A stretch of DNA of 64,000 nt from Paragordius varius (GCA_964247055.1 OZ176058.1:1736001-1800000), one strand, 5' to 3'. Shown: positions 24,901-36,300, counted from the stretch's first letter. Program-made: numbers and translations. The notes: generated by a model from the letters alone, not told the origin.

Positions 24901-26964
24901 TAAAATAAATTATAAAAAAATGACTGCCGTAATGATATATGATCGCGTTCTTCGAACTTTTTTATTAAAATATAAAAATGTAAATTTACAAAACAGTTTT
25001 GTCATATTAAAACGTCAAAAAATAAGTTTTAAAATATATAATTAATGATTTTTATTTCCGCTAGAATATTACATATTTTAAAATAATAAACTTATAACTA
25101 AATATTTCAAATTAAATATTGTTTAACATTAAAGATGAAATCTAAATTTCCACCATAATCAAAAGTAGTTAACTAAGACAAAGTCACTATAATCTATAAA
25201 GCTGACCATATTAAATTATGTAAAATAGGAATATTTTTAAATATATAATTAGAATTAAATTTAATCAATATTTTATTTTAGAAAAGCGAGATGGTATAGT
25301 AAAAAGCGTAGGCCAGTGAGTTTTTTGTGTTAAAACCTCAAAACTCAACAATATTGGTATTTAATTACTAACAACCCTAGGCTTAACTAAAATTTCAAGA
25401 GTTACATTACAGTTTAGGTTCTTTTAACTTCTTTATTGAAAAAATAAAAAAAGATTCAAAATTTTTATTATACCATTTAAATGTCATTAAATTCACCCTT
25501 CAAGTCTTAAACACCCTCGAACATTTCAAATTCATTGTAAAAAAATTATATGTTTTTGGATATCAAATATTACCGATATTTTTCAATGTTAAAGTCAAAC
25601 TTTGTTTAAAATTATAATAATACTAACTAACTATGCTATAAAGAGATATTTCACATCATTATTGAATTAAGCCAAAATGAGATGATACTTTGATGAATTT
25701 GAAATGTTTAAAGAGAAACTATCATAAATATACTATTTACATTTTTAATTTACCCTTGAACAATTCATATTCACCCTAAAAATAAATAAAGTGTTGTTTT
25801 AAGATAAATATTTAATTTTATATTTTTAAAAAATGTAATTTTGTTTAAAATTAAAATAATACTGAAAATAAAATAAACTAAGCCATAAAGATATATTTCA
25901 TATTAATAATGAGTTATAATTAGCCCGTAAAGACATAATTTATATTTAGGATGAATTTGAATTGTTCAAGGGTGAATTCGAACTGTTTAAGGGTGAATTT
26001 GAATTGTTAATGGTATATATAAGTGGTTTATAAAAATTTAAACGAAAAAAAGATATACATGAATGCTATACGGATGTTCAAATATTTTTTTATTTTTTTT
26101 CAATCTTTTACTTGTAATGAAACTTTAATTTGGGGGTTCAAGACATGTCTTTATCATATAATTTCTCTGTTATATCGTTTAATATCAAAATTGCATAATA
26201 TCATATTGATTTTAAACATTTTGTATGTGATAGGGGTTATTTTAGGAGTTTACTTTGAATTGTTTAAAAGAACTTTATTGTGTTAAAAATAGGATAATCT
26301 AGTATCGATAATATATTGAAAATACTAAACTGTTAACTAATACTGATACATTTCCCCAAAAAAGTCATCTATTAAAAACTATGAGTAGCCTGATTTCGGT
26401 TAAATGAGTTGGAAATCTTTTTGGATAGATATTTTTTTATATAAATAAGCTATAGTTTTCCAAGATTTATCTAATAACACGGAATATTATTATTTTTAAA
26501 TATTTATTGGAAACATTTTAAATGGGAAAATAAAACTAAACTAGATAAATATCCAAAACTTAACCAGATATTTTCAACAACCTACAAAAAACTTGAATAG
26601 TTTAAAATTTTTTCAGATACGCTCGCTTTATAAAAATTGGCTTAAATAACAATTCCTATCATAAAATTTTATTTTATAAATTATAAAATTCCAAATTAAA
26701 AAAATGACCAACATGAGATAATTCAAAACAGTTGTTAATTCAAAAAATTTAATTTATTAGTAATTACTAAAGGGTAAATATGTTAACAAAAATTATAAAG
26801 TCTCTAGCTTAAAAAAGTAAAATATTTAATTTTTTAAAATTAAAAAAATTTATTTCAAAAAACTTACATTTCTGATGGATTATGTCGGAATAACCGAAAG
26901 TCGTAGCAAATATAAGTAAGGAAAAAAGATTGGTTAAAATTTTTTGCGTAGGATATTTTTTCAT
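14876..26964 (-). CDS. CUB-LDLa single-pass membrane protein, complete 5-exon gene
   Basis: Exons on the minus strand are 26964-26868, 21209-21001, 19319-19181, 17242-17126 and 15003-14876. They total 690 bp in perfect phase (1, 0, 1, 1) and encode 229 residues. Order: signal peptide (about 1-26), one CUB domain (about 36-145; [17 protein letters not shown], then the NNLVAEL and RGFDILV strands), one LDL-receptor class A repeat (about 147-186; six Cys, [13 protein letters not shown] calcium site), a transmembrane helix ([15 protein letters not shown] continuing [12 protein letters not shown]) and a short basic tail [11 protein letters not shown]-LDLa-TM order recalls the membrane-proximal part of Neto/LEV-10 receptor auxiliary proteins, but with a single CUB and almost no cytoplasmic tail, so I give no name. 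Likely a cell-surface binding protein or co-receptor. Confidence 0.8.
15004..17125 (-). repeat. Tandem array in intron 4, with a copy of the exon 4 donor edge
   Basis: Units of about 60-190 bp built from TTTTGCCCTTAAATATTAAT, ATAAAATTTATGTTAATAAA and CAAAAACGCTAGTTAAATAT. A near-exact 35-bp copy of the end of exon 4 (CATCTAGCATCGCAAG ... TTCATCCGAGCCAT in plus sense) lies at 16869-16905, 220 bp from the real exon end. Confidence 0.75.
17126..17242 (-). CDS. CUB-LDLa gene exon 4: LDL-receptor class A repeat
   Basis: 117 bp, phase 1 on both sides, exactly one LDLa module: [36 protein letters not shown]. All six Cys and the acidic calcium ligands (DG..C.DGSDE) are present. Symmetric phase 1-1 is the usual arrangement for shuffled LDLa exons. 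Confidence 0.9.
17465..17689. mobile_element. MITE family B copy beside a MITE-E fragment
   Basis: ACATTGCTAGAAAGTTATTA near 17500 and its mirror ending CATACTGTA. The first ~25 bases (CAGTAAACATTGAAATTTTA) look like an E end, so B may have landed in or next to E. Confidence 0.65.
17690..18720. mobile_element. Cluster of degraded MITE family E copies
   Basis: Partial E copies near 17690-17905, 17908-18000, 18205-18470 and 18520-18717, recognised by ATTGAAATTATA(T/C)GGACAAAAC, AAAGACAAATATTTTTTTC and mirrored ends. A copy of the exon 4 acceptor edge lies among them at 18001-18046. Confidence 0.6.
18001..18046 (-). repeat. Displaced copy of exon 4 acceptor edge
   Basis: ACTTGAAGCCATCACAAAGA then GCTATGTTTGAGG differs by only a few bases from the start of the LDLa exon and its CATAG acceptor at 17221-17250. 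It is not in an open LDLa frame and looks like a duplicated junction. Confidence 0.7.
18840..19180 (-). repeat. Donor-junction array downstream of exon 3
   Basis: About four ~90-bp units (AAAAAAATAGCTATGAAACA ... AAAATTCAAATATAAAA). Each contains TTTTTAACCTCTTT, in minus sense AAAGAGGTTAAAAA, the last bases and 5' splice site of exon 3. Confidence 0.65.
19181..19319 (-). CDS. CUB-LDLa gene exon 3: second half of CUB domain
   Basis: 139 bp from a TTTTTACAG acceptor (phase 0) to the donor GTTAAA (phase 1). It encodes [46 protein letters not shown]. The Cys, the hydrophobic strand and GF(D)I match the C-terminal half of a CUB fold. GC content is clearly above the flanks. Confidence 0.8.
19620..20665 (-). 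repeat. Acceptor-junction copies upstream of exon 3
   Basis: Copies of the exon 3 start, in plus sense GGCATTGGGGATTCGCAAG then TCATATCAATCTG, lie at 19627-19668, 20030-20065, 20436-20485 and 20618-20660, with a weak one near 20225-20265. They get worse with distance from the exon. Confidence 0.75.
20776..20868 (-). repeat. Two donor-junction copies downstream of exon 2
   Basis: CCGCTTCAGTACGATCATTC at about 20778 and ACGCTTCAGTAGGGAGTC at about 20848 copy the end of exon 2 (CCGCTTCAGTAGGGTCATTT at 21000). Minus sense: ...CCTACTGAAGCG before the splice site. Confidence 0.75.
21001..21209 (-). CDS. CUB-LDLa gene exon 2: first half of CUB domain
   Basis: 209 bp from ATTTTCTTTAG (phase 1) to the donor GTATTT (phase 0). 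It encodes [53 protein letters not shown] and ENDPTEA. The CGETV start, paired Cys and VRFKDYDI motif are CUB-like. Confidence 0.8.
22765..23019. mobile_element. MITE family E copy (worn)
   Basis: ATTGTACGGACAAAATG near the left end, AAAGACAAATATTTTTAT, and a right end AATTTCAGTTTTTATTGTA. Confidence 0.6.
23163..23412. mobile_element. MITE family C copy
   Basis: ATACCAACATTTCAAATTCA ... and the mirrored GGGTGAATTTGAATTGTAAA; the core AATATATCTTTATGACATAG is typical of the family. Confidence 0.65.
23428..23606. mobile_element. MITE family B copy, right end lost
   Basis: CAGTATAAGTAAGTATATAT then TTGCTAGCTAGATATTAATT on the left; on the right the hairpin stops at AATTAATAACTTTTTTTATA. Confidence 0.7.
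23699..23991. mobile_element. MITE family E copy
   Basis: Full-length type: CAGTAAAAATTGAAATTATA start, ACGGACAAAACG, central hinge AAAATATGTAATTGATTGTG, and mirrored GTCTTTATATTTTTACC near the end. Confidence 0.75.
24404..24686. mobile_element. MITE family E copy
   Basis: Starts ACGTAAAATTTGAAATTATA and ends GTCCGTATAATTTTAATTTT plus TACTG-TA. The interior shows the usual CAAATTGGTAACACAATCAA hinge. Confidence 0.7.
25286..25358 (+). ncRNA. Possible tRNA-derived sequence (SINE or tRNA relic)
   Basis: GATGGTATAGTAAAAAGCG resembles a pol III A box (TRGYNNARNNGG class), and GTGTTAAAACCTC about 30 bases further resembles a B box (GGTTCGANTCC). I could not fold a convincing cloverleaf, so this is probably a degraded SINE head. 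Confidence 0.25.
25467..26015. mobile_element. Two adjacent MITE family C copies
   Basis: The first, worn (about 25467-25725), has AATTCACCCTTCAAGTC ends. The second (about 25728-26015) is clear, with TTTACCCTTGAACAATTCA on the left and AGGGTGAATTTGAATTGTTA before ATGGTATAT on the right. Confidence 0.65.
26868..26964 (-). CDS. CUB-LDLa gene exon 1: start codon and signal peptide
   Basis: ATG at 26964-26962 and a perfect GTAAGT donor at 26867-26862. It encodes [19 protein letters not shown] then [13 protein letters not shown]: basic N-region, ~12-residue hydrophobic core and a small-residue cleavage region near GYS-D. Phase 1 matches exon 2. This is the only ATG that gives a secretory start. 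Confidence 0.75.
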
Positions 26965-27156
26965 TTTTTGATAATTTTAGAAAAGAATTTTTAAACTAAA
27001 ATATCTAAATTTACGATTTTCCCAATTTAAAGTATATTTGATTTCTTTTATGAGTAATAATATATCGGTAAAATTTTCGGCAATAAACAATATAAAATTT
27101 TATCAATAAAAAATATTTGAAAAAAAAAATGGGAACAAAACAATAAATATATTTAT

Positions 27157-27187
<31 letters not shown>

Positions 27188-27630
27188 ATATTTATATGCT
27201 ATATTTTCAACGCAAAACAATATTTGTTTTATATTTCTTATTTTTTAGTGTATTGATTGATTTTTTTACATTTGCGCGAAAAAAATATAAAAATATTGAG
27301 AGAAAGGAAATGCACATTCCATATATATACAGCAGCGTATAGTATAAAACAGCAAATGGTTGAAATATAACATTTTTTACGTACATTTTAACATTAAGTT
27401 GGTTGTTTAATTGCAACCCTTCGTTGTTTGTTATCATATGCTACCGTTTTTTCGTTAAAATCAAAAATGTATGCAAAAAATAGATAATGTGCGTAAGATA
27501 AGCACATGAAATATATAGGGCGCGCATAATTAAAATATATACAAATTTTATATATGGAGTTTGGTTTTATTTAATTTTTTAAGGTATATCAACAAATTTT
27601 TTATAGGTCAATTGGCTATCAAATCTAAAG
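26965..27630 (-). promoter_or_regulatory. Presumed 5' UTR and promoter region of the CUB-LDLa gene
   Basis: Placed only by position upstream of exon 1. It contains an AT microsatellite (27160-27193) and some richer words (TTTGCGCGAAAA near 27272, GGGCGCGCATAATT near 27519), but no promoter motif I can assign. Confidence 0.25.
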
Positions 27631-27632
27631 TA

Positions 27633-27889
27633 CAGTAAGAATTGTTATAAAGACAAACAAATATTAAAAGACGAATATTTATTTAACCACACTTCTTAAA
27701 AAGCTTGAATCCTGCCTTATTAATATATTTACAATATGAAATGTATAAATGATATATTACCAATTTATATCTCTATTTTTTCTTAATTTGCAACACCAAA
27801 CGATAAGTAAAATTTAAATATATATTTGTCTTTTTTTTAGTATAAAACGTATTTTTACGTTTCATCTGTATAATTTTGATTTTTAATGT
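27633..27889. mobile_element. MITE family E copy (worn)
   Basis: TA-CAGTAAGAATTGTTATAAAG start; the end TTCATCTGTATAATTTTGA then TTTTTAATG-TA mirrors it. Confidence 0.6.
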
Positions 27890-28214
27890 AAAATTTTAAT
27901 TTTAAAACTAAAAATAAACAGTAATACATACTGTATAATAAAGTTTGTCCATAATTCGATAATCAAAAGTAATGTTAAGTATTGGCAAAAAATGGTTAAT
28001 TGCAATCAGTCGTTATTATAGACCATACTCTACTGTAAAGAAAGCATTTTATTTTTATCACATAATCTTTTTTTTAAGTAATTTTTTTTTTTAAATCAAA
28101 ATATCCTATTTTGAATTTTTAGGGATCATATTGGGTGTTTTTTAGACTTTTAAAAAAGAATTGTTTTTGTTGAAATATAAATAAAAGCATTTGTTTGCAT
28201 TATTTTTAATATAA

Positions 28215-28333
28215 ATAGCTTTTTTATAATTGTGACCACTAGATCTAAAGCAGGAGCCTCCAACACAAATAACTTGACAGGTGCATTTCGGAATGAAAAA
28301 TCCAATCGCAAGATATATGGGAATCTACAAAAC
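28215..28333. other. Complex, non-AT island, possible exon of unknown strand
   Basis: About 120 bp of near-50% GC sequence in an otherwise AT-rich region. On the minus strand a TTTTGTAG acceptor leads into FPYILRLDFSFRNAPVKLF and VLEAPALDLVV with a possible donor GTCACA. On the plus strand TTRSKAGASNTNNLTGAF is also open. A MITE-C sits directly beside it. Coding is possible, but I cannot choose strand or family. Confidence 0.35.
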
Positions 28334-28605
28334 AATATACCATTTATAATTCTAATTCACCATCTAACAATTTAAATTCACCCTCGAACAATTCAAATTC
28401 ACCTAAAAATAATTTTGTTTTCGGGATAATATAACTCATCATTATGAAATATATTATTACGACATAGTTTATTTTTTTTCAGCATTATATTAATTTTAAA
28501 TAGGATCCATAAAATAAAGGTATTTTTAATTTTAAAAAAATACAGGTGAACTTGAATTGTTCAAGGGTGAATTTTGTCAAGGGTGCATTTGAATCGTAAA
28601 TGGTA
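28334..28605. mobile_element. MITE family C copy
   Basis: ATATACCATTTATAATTCTA and subrepeats on the left, with mirrored GGGTGCATTTGAATCGTAAA and TGGTATAT on the right. Confidence 0.7.
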
Positions 28606-28619
28606 TATATGGGAATCAA

Positions 28620-29402
28620 CATATAATATATTAGATTATAAACAAACAAGACTGTAATGACTAATAATTTATTTTAACAATTTTTTTACCAAAATACGGA
28701 AAGACTTATTCAGAAAATATGTTTAAAATTAATTTTACTTAAATTTTTGGTTAAAATTTATGGCGTTTTGCAAAAATTATTTTAGAGGGCCTTGTGTTAG
28801 ACAGCCTTCAGTTGTCTTTTAAAATTTAGATAACATCAATCGAATACAACTGATACATAATATAACTTAAAAAAGTGTTGTGAAATGTTTATAAATACCC
28901 ACTGAAAATAAGCAATAATACCTTCCATTTATTAGTTTTTTTTGGTCTATATAAAAATTCAAAAAAAAGTTTGCATTTAACGTTTAAAATTTAAAATAAG
29001 TTTTACGATTTCACATTTTATATTTATATAAAATGCGTATATATGGCCATATAATATTATTTTAATTTTACCCAATCTTATAGATAGTTTTTAAGGTATT
29101 TATTTATTTCAGATCGCTTTGGGTTAAAAAATCCGTCAAAAATTTAGCACTTAAAAAAAATACGTCAAAAAAATAATGATTTATTTAAATTCTTTTACTG
29201 AAAATTCAAATATCTGTTTATATTTTAAATTTTGTGAAAATTAATTTTAAGAACGCTAAATAAAGAAATTTTAAGCATAACTGTATATATGGTAAAACAA
29301 AAATTTGTTGCCATTTACTGATATAAATTATAAGGTAAAACATAAATTACATAATAATTTATGAAAATATTTGAAATATTTTTATTTTTTTTTAAATTAA
29401 AC

Positions 29403-29440
<38 letters not shown>

Positions 29441-29870
29441 ATAGTTGAAAATGTAAAAAAATTGAAATTTGATATTTTTCTCAGAATTTCTATATACTTT
29501 GATATTTTTCTTTTAATAAAACAATCCTAGAAAATATTTTTTTATATTAGCATATATTTTTACCTGGAGTTCACCTTGGTGACGCCATTTTTATCACAAA
29601 AAAGTAGGAAGAAAACAGAAAAGATTTAATATCAGAAAATTAATAAACATTCTTAAATTTATTTTTTTTGAATTATACTGCTATATAAAATCTATAAATA
29701 AGTAATTTTTAGAAATTTATTAAAAAGCGAAAAAAACCAAATTTTTTAAACCATAAAGAAAGTCTAAATATAAATAAAATGTAAGAAAAAATGAATGCTA
29801 GATGGCGTATTTTAATGGATTGCTCTGCCCCGTAAATAAAGAGTTTTAAGTGTTTTCTTTTCATTTGCTG
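28620..29870. other. AT-rich intergenic sequence with a few short non-AT words
   Basis: Contains an AT run at 29409-29439 and short ATG-led frames at 28760 (MAFCKNYFRG) and 29788 (MNARWRILMDC), each followed by a GT. None can be linked to a second exon. Otherwise nothing recognised. Confidence 0.4.
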
Positions 29871-29880
29871 TACACAATTA

Positions 29881-30151
29881 CAGTAAAAATTAAAATTATA
29901 CGAATTTAAAAATATAAAGACAGAATTTTTTTTTAAAAGACAACCTCATATTTTTTAAAATCTTAATTCATCTTATAAAAAACATTACGATTGTAAAATA
30001 TATAATTGATTGTGTTACCAATTGATATTTCTATATTATACTTTGTAGTTTAAAACAATCAGTTATATATAAAAAAATCTAGATTAAAAAAATATGGTTG
30101 TCTTTTTAGTAAATAATTGTCGTTATATTTTCATAATTTCAATTTTTACTG
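29881..30151. mobile_element. MITE family E copy
   Basis: CAGTAAAAATTAAAATTATA start and TTTCAATTTTTACTG end next to TA, with the usual TATAATTGATTGTGTTACCA hinge. Confidence 0.7.
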
Positions 30152-30741
30152 TATTTGAATGTTTTATCAGTGCTTTCATTGCCAAAACTTGGATTTATTT
30201 AAAAAACAATTAAGTTTGCCATGATATTTTAAATGCGAACTGCAAAAATCTTCTGGAGTGCCGGTTATTGAATACCCCTACTCTACAGAGATTTTATTTA
30301 ATTTTGTACATAAACTAGTGTTTTAAAACATATTATGTTTTAAAAATAAATAATTTTGCTAACAAAAAAGCTTAAATTTACAGTTTTTATCTTTTAAAGT
30401 TAAAAATTGGCATAGTTTGAAACTAGATAAAACAAACAGCTGATTTTAAAACAATACGAAAAATTTGTTGCTAGCCAGGTGTTAATAGTAAGCGATTCTC
30501 AAAAAAAATGTAAAGAAAAAAATGGCGTTTGAGAGCTTATTTTTAAATTTTCCTGTTTTTAAAGGCGATTGCAGTTAAAAGCCAAATGCATATGTTTTTA
30601 AATTTGATGATCCAATTAATATTTAAAATATTTTGTCCAATATTTTTAAAATCAAAAAAATTATGTGGTACAAAACACCCCTAAAAAGTAAGTTGAATAG
30701 AATGGCATTTTAATAGGAGTCAATACAATAAAATCTAAATA

Positions 30742-31128
30742 CACCATTTACGATTCGAATTTACCGTTGAATAATTCATTGTTACCCTCTTACAATTCAA
30801 ATTCGCCCTTAAACATTTCAAATTCACCCTTAAATTCAAATTTACCCTCGAACAATTCAAATTCCTTCTTAAATAATTCAAATTTACCCTCGAACAATTC
30901 AAATTCACCCTAAAAATAATTTATGTGTTTTCGGGCACTATATAACTCATTACTAATATGAAATGTATATTTATGACTTAGTTTAGTATTATTTCATTAT
31001 TATTTTAAATTTAGACAAAATATATTTTAAAAATATAAAATAATGTGGACAAATTTCAATTTTTAAAAATACATAAATATTTTAGAGTGAATTTAAATTG
31101 TTCAAGGGTGAACTTAAAGTGTAAATGG
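30742..31128. mobile_element. MITE family C copy with many subrepeats
   Basis: The left arm has about eight subrepeats of the TTCAAATTCACCCTTAAA type, the right arm only two. This shows unequal subrepeat number between the arms of one element. Confidence 0.7.
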
Positions 31129-31496
31129 TATATTTAATATTTTTTTACAGCATAAAATTAAAAAAATCGAACTGATTGCCTTTGAGCTTAGTTAATTATG
31201 ATCATAATATATAAGTTAACAAGTATATTAAGGTAAAATTAACCGCCAAAATTGGTTTTAATAGTTACAATAATATCTTGGAAACAATCAATAATATTTA
31301 CTATAATTCTAAAAATTTAAGATACATCTATTAAAATCATAACTACGGTAAAAATAAAATTGTACTGAAAAAAAACTTAAAAAAAATACAAAACATATGT
31401 TTTTTTAATTCAATTTTATTGAAATCTTGATTTCTTTAAAAACTCATTTTTATAGACTTATAAAAATGATTTAAACTGGAAATAAACTCAAATTTA

Positions 31497-32180
31497 TTAT
31501 TTTAAATTGGAATTAAACGGACAAAACATAAAAATATGACAAATTTTTTTTCGAAAGACAACCATACTTTTTTAACCTTAATTTTTCCTTTATAAACTAT
31601 TTAATTATGATTGTAGAATAAAATTGATTGAGTAAGGAATATATATCACACTTCTTACTTACTATATAATAAGTTAGAATCAAAAAATCAAGATTTAAAA
31701 CGTATGGTTATCTTTTAGAAACAAATGTTTGTCTTTATATTTTTACGTTTTGTCCGTATACAATTTTAACTGTAATAGAGTTTTAAACTGGTAAAATACT
31801 CAATTATATACATTTAAAATTGTAATTATACGGACAAAAAGTTAAAATATAAAGACAAATATTTTTTTTTAAAGACACCCATACATAAACTTAAATTTAT
31901 CCTATAAAAATCATTCAATTACAATTGCAAATTACGTAATGTTAATGTTATTGATAAAAATATTTATTTCACACTGTGTCAATTAAAACAATGACATATA
32001 TTAAAAAAATTAAGGTTTTAAAAAAGTATGGGGTTGTTTTTTGAAAAAAATATTTGATTTTTACGTTTTGTCCGTATAATTTTGATTTTAACTGTATTGA
32101 AAAAATCAAAGTTTTAAAAAGTATGGGGTTGTCTTTTGAAAAAAAATATTTGTCTTTATATTTTTACGTTTTGTCCGTAT
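31497..32180. mobile_element. Two MITE family E copies plus a third right end
   Basis: Copies at about 31497-31772 and 31820-32094, followed by a duplicated right end at 32110-32180 (TTTTTACGTTTTGTCCGTAT). The repeated right end is a small version of the large left-end array at 33305-38750. Confidence 0.65.
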
Positions 32181-32199
32181 ATCCAATTTCTATTCTATT

Positions 32200-33300
32200 A
32201 AAAATTGTAATTAATAGTTAATGTGAAAATTATTATTGGCTTTTAAAATATAATGTATTGTAATTTAAAAAATTCACAAATTTTGAAATGATTAATTTAT
32301 AAGTGGTAATTAGGAATAGCCAAGTTTATTTTATATTAAATAAAATAATTATTTAATATTTTGATTGGTTTTGGTAAATTATAAAATTTTTCCCATATTA
32401 ATATATATCTGGAATTAATTTAATATACGAGAGTAAAATTAATAAAAAATAAATAACGGATATCATTGAAAAACTGTTACTTAAAATACCATTATAAAAA
32501 TAAATTAATTATATATGGTTTCAATTCACTATTAATATGGTGCAAAATTTAAAAAGTTTTATTTCATACACTTTTAACAAAATCCTTAAATATAACTGAT
32601 GTACAAATTAAAAAAATGGAAATTTGAATTTGCAACATAAAATTATTATTTAAGTAGTATAACCATTAAAATATCGTTGGTTTCTTTTAAAATGAAATTT
32701 TAATTATATATTATATATTTCCATTTTTATACAAATTATACAAGTTATTATCAAAATTTAATCATTCACAGAATCGAAAAATATAAAATAAAGTAAAGAA
32801 TTTGTATTTTTAAAGCATTTTACTAGATTAAAGTTAAAAACTTTGTATACATTATATTATACAAATTATAAAATAGAATTTATGTGAAGAAATTATCATA
32901 AAATTGAAAAAAAAACTTTTTTTATTGAGTCCTATATTATATATATATATATATATTTATCTTTTTGTATGCACTAATAAAAACATTATTAACACACCAT
33001 GCAAATATGCGCTCTCTTTTTAAAATAAATTTTTTTTAAAATATGATTTTATGGGAACAATCAAAAAAAATTAGTTATCACCGACCTAATATAATTATTA
33101 AATTTCTTTTTAACCCATTAAAAATTAGATTTTATAAATATTTAAACTAAAATTTAACACAACTAACCATATGTTTTAATTAAATTTAATTTTATATGTA
33201 AAAAAATTACACTATCATATCCTTGGATACAAATCATTCATTCATGTACTTCGATACAAATTGGGTAATTTTTGAACACAAAAATTTTAAAATAAATTAA
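32200..33300. other. AT-rich intergenic stretch, nothing recognised
   Basis: Only A/T-dominated unique sequence and an AT run (32938-32957). Confidence 0.5.
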
Positions 33301-33304
33301 AAAA

Positions 33305-36300
33305 AATCTGAAATTATACGAAAAAATATAAAGACAAATATTTGTTTCTAAAAGACAACTAACCATACTTTAAAATCTTAATATTTTTTATATAATTATT
33401 TGTTTTGTTTAACAAAAATATTATTATTACTTTTAAAATCTTAATATTTTTTATATAATTATATGTTTTGTATAACAAAAATATTATTATGTTCTAATTT
33501 TAAAATAAATTTACAGTAAAAACTCAAATTATACGGACAAAACGTAAAAATATAAAGACAAATATTTATGTAATTTTGAACACAAAAATATTATTATTAA
33601 GTTGAACCTTTAAAATAAATTTACAGTAAAAACTGAAATTATACCGACAAAACGTAAAAATATAAAGACAAATATTTTTTTTCTAAAAGAAAACCAACCA
33701 TATTTTTATAATCTTTACTTTTACAGTAAAAACTATTATTCAGAAGGACAAAACGTAAAAATATAAAGGCAAATTTTTTTCCTAAACAACCAAATTTTTA
33801 TAATCTTTAATTTTACAATAAAAATTGAAATTATTCATAAGGACAAAACGTAAAAATATAAAGACAAATGTTTTTAACTAAAAGACAACCAACCATACTT
33901 TTAAAATCTTGATTTATTTTAATTAATATAACTCATTGTTTTAACTTTGATATAAATTGGATAATTTTTGAACACAAAACTATTATTGTGTTGAAACTTT
34001 AAAAATAAATTTACAATAAAAACTGAAATTATACGGACAAAACGTATAAAATATAAAGACAAATATTTTTTTAAAAGACAACTAACCATACTCTTAAAAA
34101 TATTTAATTTTATAGTAAAAACTCAAATTATACGGTCAAATATTTGTTTTTAAAAGACAACAAACCATACTTATCAAAATAAATATTTCAAATTTACAGT
34201 AAAATGGAAATTATACGGTTAAAAAGTACAAAATTTAAAGACCAATATTTTTTTTCTAAAAGACAACCAACCATATTTTTATAATCCTAATTATAAAACT
34301 CATTGTTTGATACAAATTGGGAAATTTTTGAATAAAAATATTATTATGTTGTAATTATAAAATAAACTTACAGTAAAATTCAAATTATACGGTCAAAACG
34401 TAAAAATATAAAGACAAATATTTTTTTCTAAATGACAACCAACCATACTTTTAAAATTTACCTAATTGTTTTAACTTTGATACAAATTGGGTAATTTTTG
34501 AACAAAAATATTTTTTTGTTGTAATTTAAAAATGAATTTACATTAAGAATTCAAATTATACGGACAAAACGTAAAAATATAAAGACAAATATTTTTTAAA
34601 AGACAACTATATTTTTATAATATTTAATTTTACAGTAAAAACTATTATTCAGAAGGACATATCGTAAAAATATAAAGACAAATATTTTTTTCTAAAAGAC
34701 AACAAATCATACCTTTAAAAATAAATAATTCAACTTTACAGTAAAAACTCAAATTATACGGACAAAACGTAAAAATATAGAGATAAATATTTTTTTTCTA
34801 AAAAACAACCAACCATACTTTTAAAATCTTTATATATTTATAACTCATTGTTTTAACTTCGATACAAATTGGGTAATTTTTGAACACAAAAATATTATTA
34901 TGTTGTAACTTAAAAATAAATTTACAGTAAAAACTGAAATTATTCAGAAGGACAAAACGTAAAAATATAAAGACAAATATTTGTTTCTAAAAGACAACCA
35001 TCCATACCTTTAAAAATAAATAATTCAACTTTACAGTAAACACTCAAAACGGACAAAACGTAAAATTATAGAGAAAAATATTTTTTTCTAATAACCAACC
35101 AACCATACTTTTCAAAATAAATATTTCAATTTTACAGTAAAAACTGAAATTATACGGAAAAAATGTAAAAATATAAAGAAATATTATTTTATGTAATTTT
35201 AAAACAAAAATATTATTATTTTGTAATTTTAAAATAAATTTACAGTAAAAATTAAAATTATACGGACAAAATGTAAAAATATAAAGACAAATATTTTTTT
35301 CTAAAAGACAACCAACCATACTTTTAAAATCTTGATTTATTTTAATTACAATAATACTGAAATTATACGCAAAACGTAAAAATATAAAGACAAATATTTT
35401 AAAAGCAACCAACCATACTTTAAAAATAATTTTAATTTTACAGTAAAAACTTATACGGACAAAACGTAAAAATATAAAGACTAATATTTTTTTCTAAAAG
35501 CAACCATACTTTTAAAATATAACTCATTGTTTTAACATTGATACAAATTGGGTAATTTTTGAACAAAAATATGATTAAGTTTAAATGTTTTAAAAAAATA
35601 TTTTATTCAATTTTACAGTAAAAAATGAATATATACGGACAAAACGCAAAAATATAAAGACAAATATTTCTTTCTAAAAGACAACCAACCATACTTTAAA
35701 AAATAAACATTTTAATTTTACAGTAAAAACTGAAATCATACGGACAAAACGTAAAAATATAACGACAAATATTTATTTTATGTAATTTTCAAACAAAAAT
35801 ATTATTGTAATTTTAAAAATAAATTTACAGTAAAAATTAAAATTATACTATGGACAAAACGTAAAAATATAAAGACAAATATTTTTTTATGTAATTTTTG
35901 AACACAAAAATATTATTATGTTCTAATTTTGAAAATAAACTTACAGTAAAATTTAAATTATACGGACAAAACGTAAAAATATAAACAAATGGTTTTTTTC
36001 TAAAAGACAACCAAACATACTTTTCAAAATAAATATATCAATTTTACAGTAAAAACTCAAATTATACTGACAAAACGTAAAAATATAAAGACAAATATTT
36101 TTTTCTAAAAGAAACCAACTATACTTTTAAATCTTAAATTGAGTAATTTTTGAACAAAAATATTATTATTATGTTATAACTTTAAAAAATTACAGTAAAA
36201 ATTCAAATTATACGGACAAAACGTACAAAATATAAAGACAAATATGTCTTTCTAAAAGACAATCAACTAGCCATACTTTTTAAATCTTTATAATAATGGG

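Larger units (their letters stand above)
21210..26867 (-). other. 5.7-kb intron 1 of the CUB-LDLa gene
   Basis: Holds MITE-E, B and C copies listed separately, AT microsatellites (21890-21912, 22600-22622, 24207-24231) and long AT-rich stretches. No junction array could be recognised beside exon 1 or exon 2's acceptor. I see no other exon with support. Confidence 0.55.

Noticed and set aside
26023-26286. 87-codon plus-strand ORF
   Set aside because: Begins in a MITE-C end and is low-complexity hydrophobic sequence with no splice or family support.
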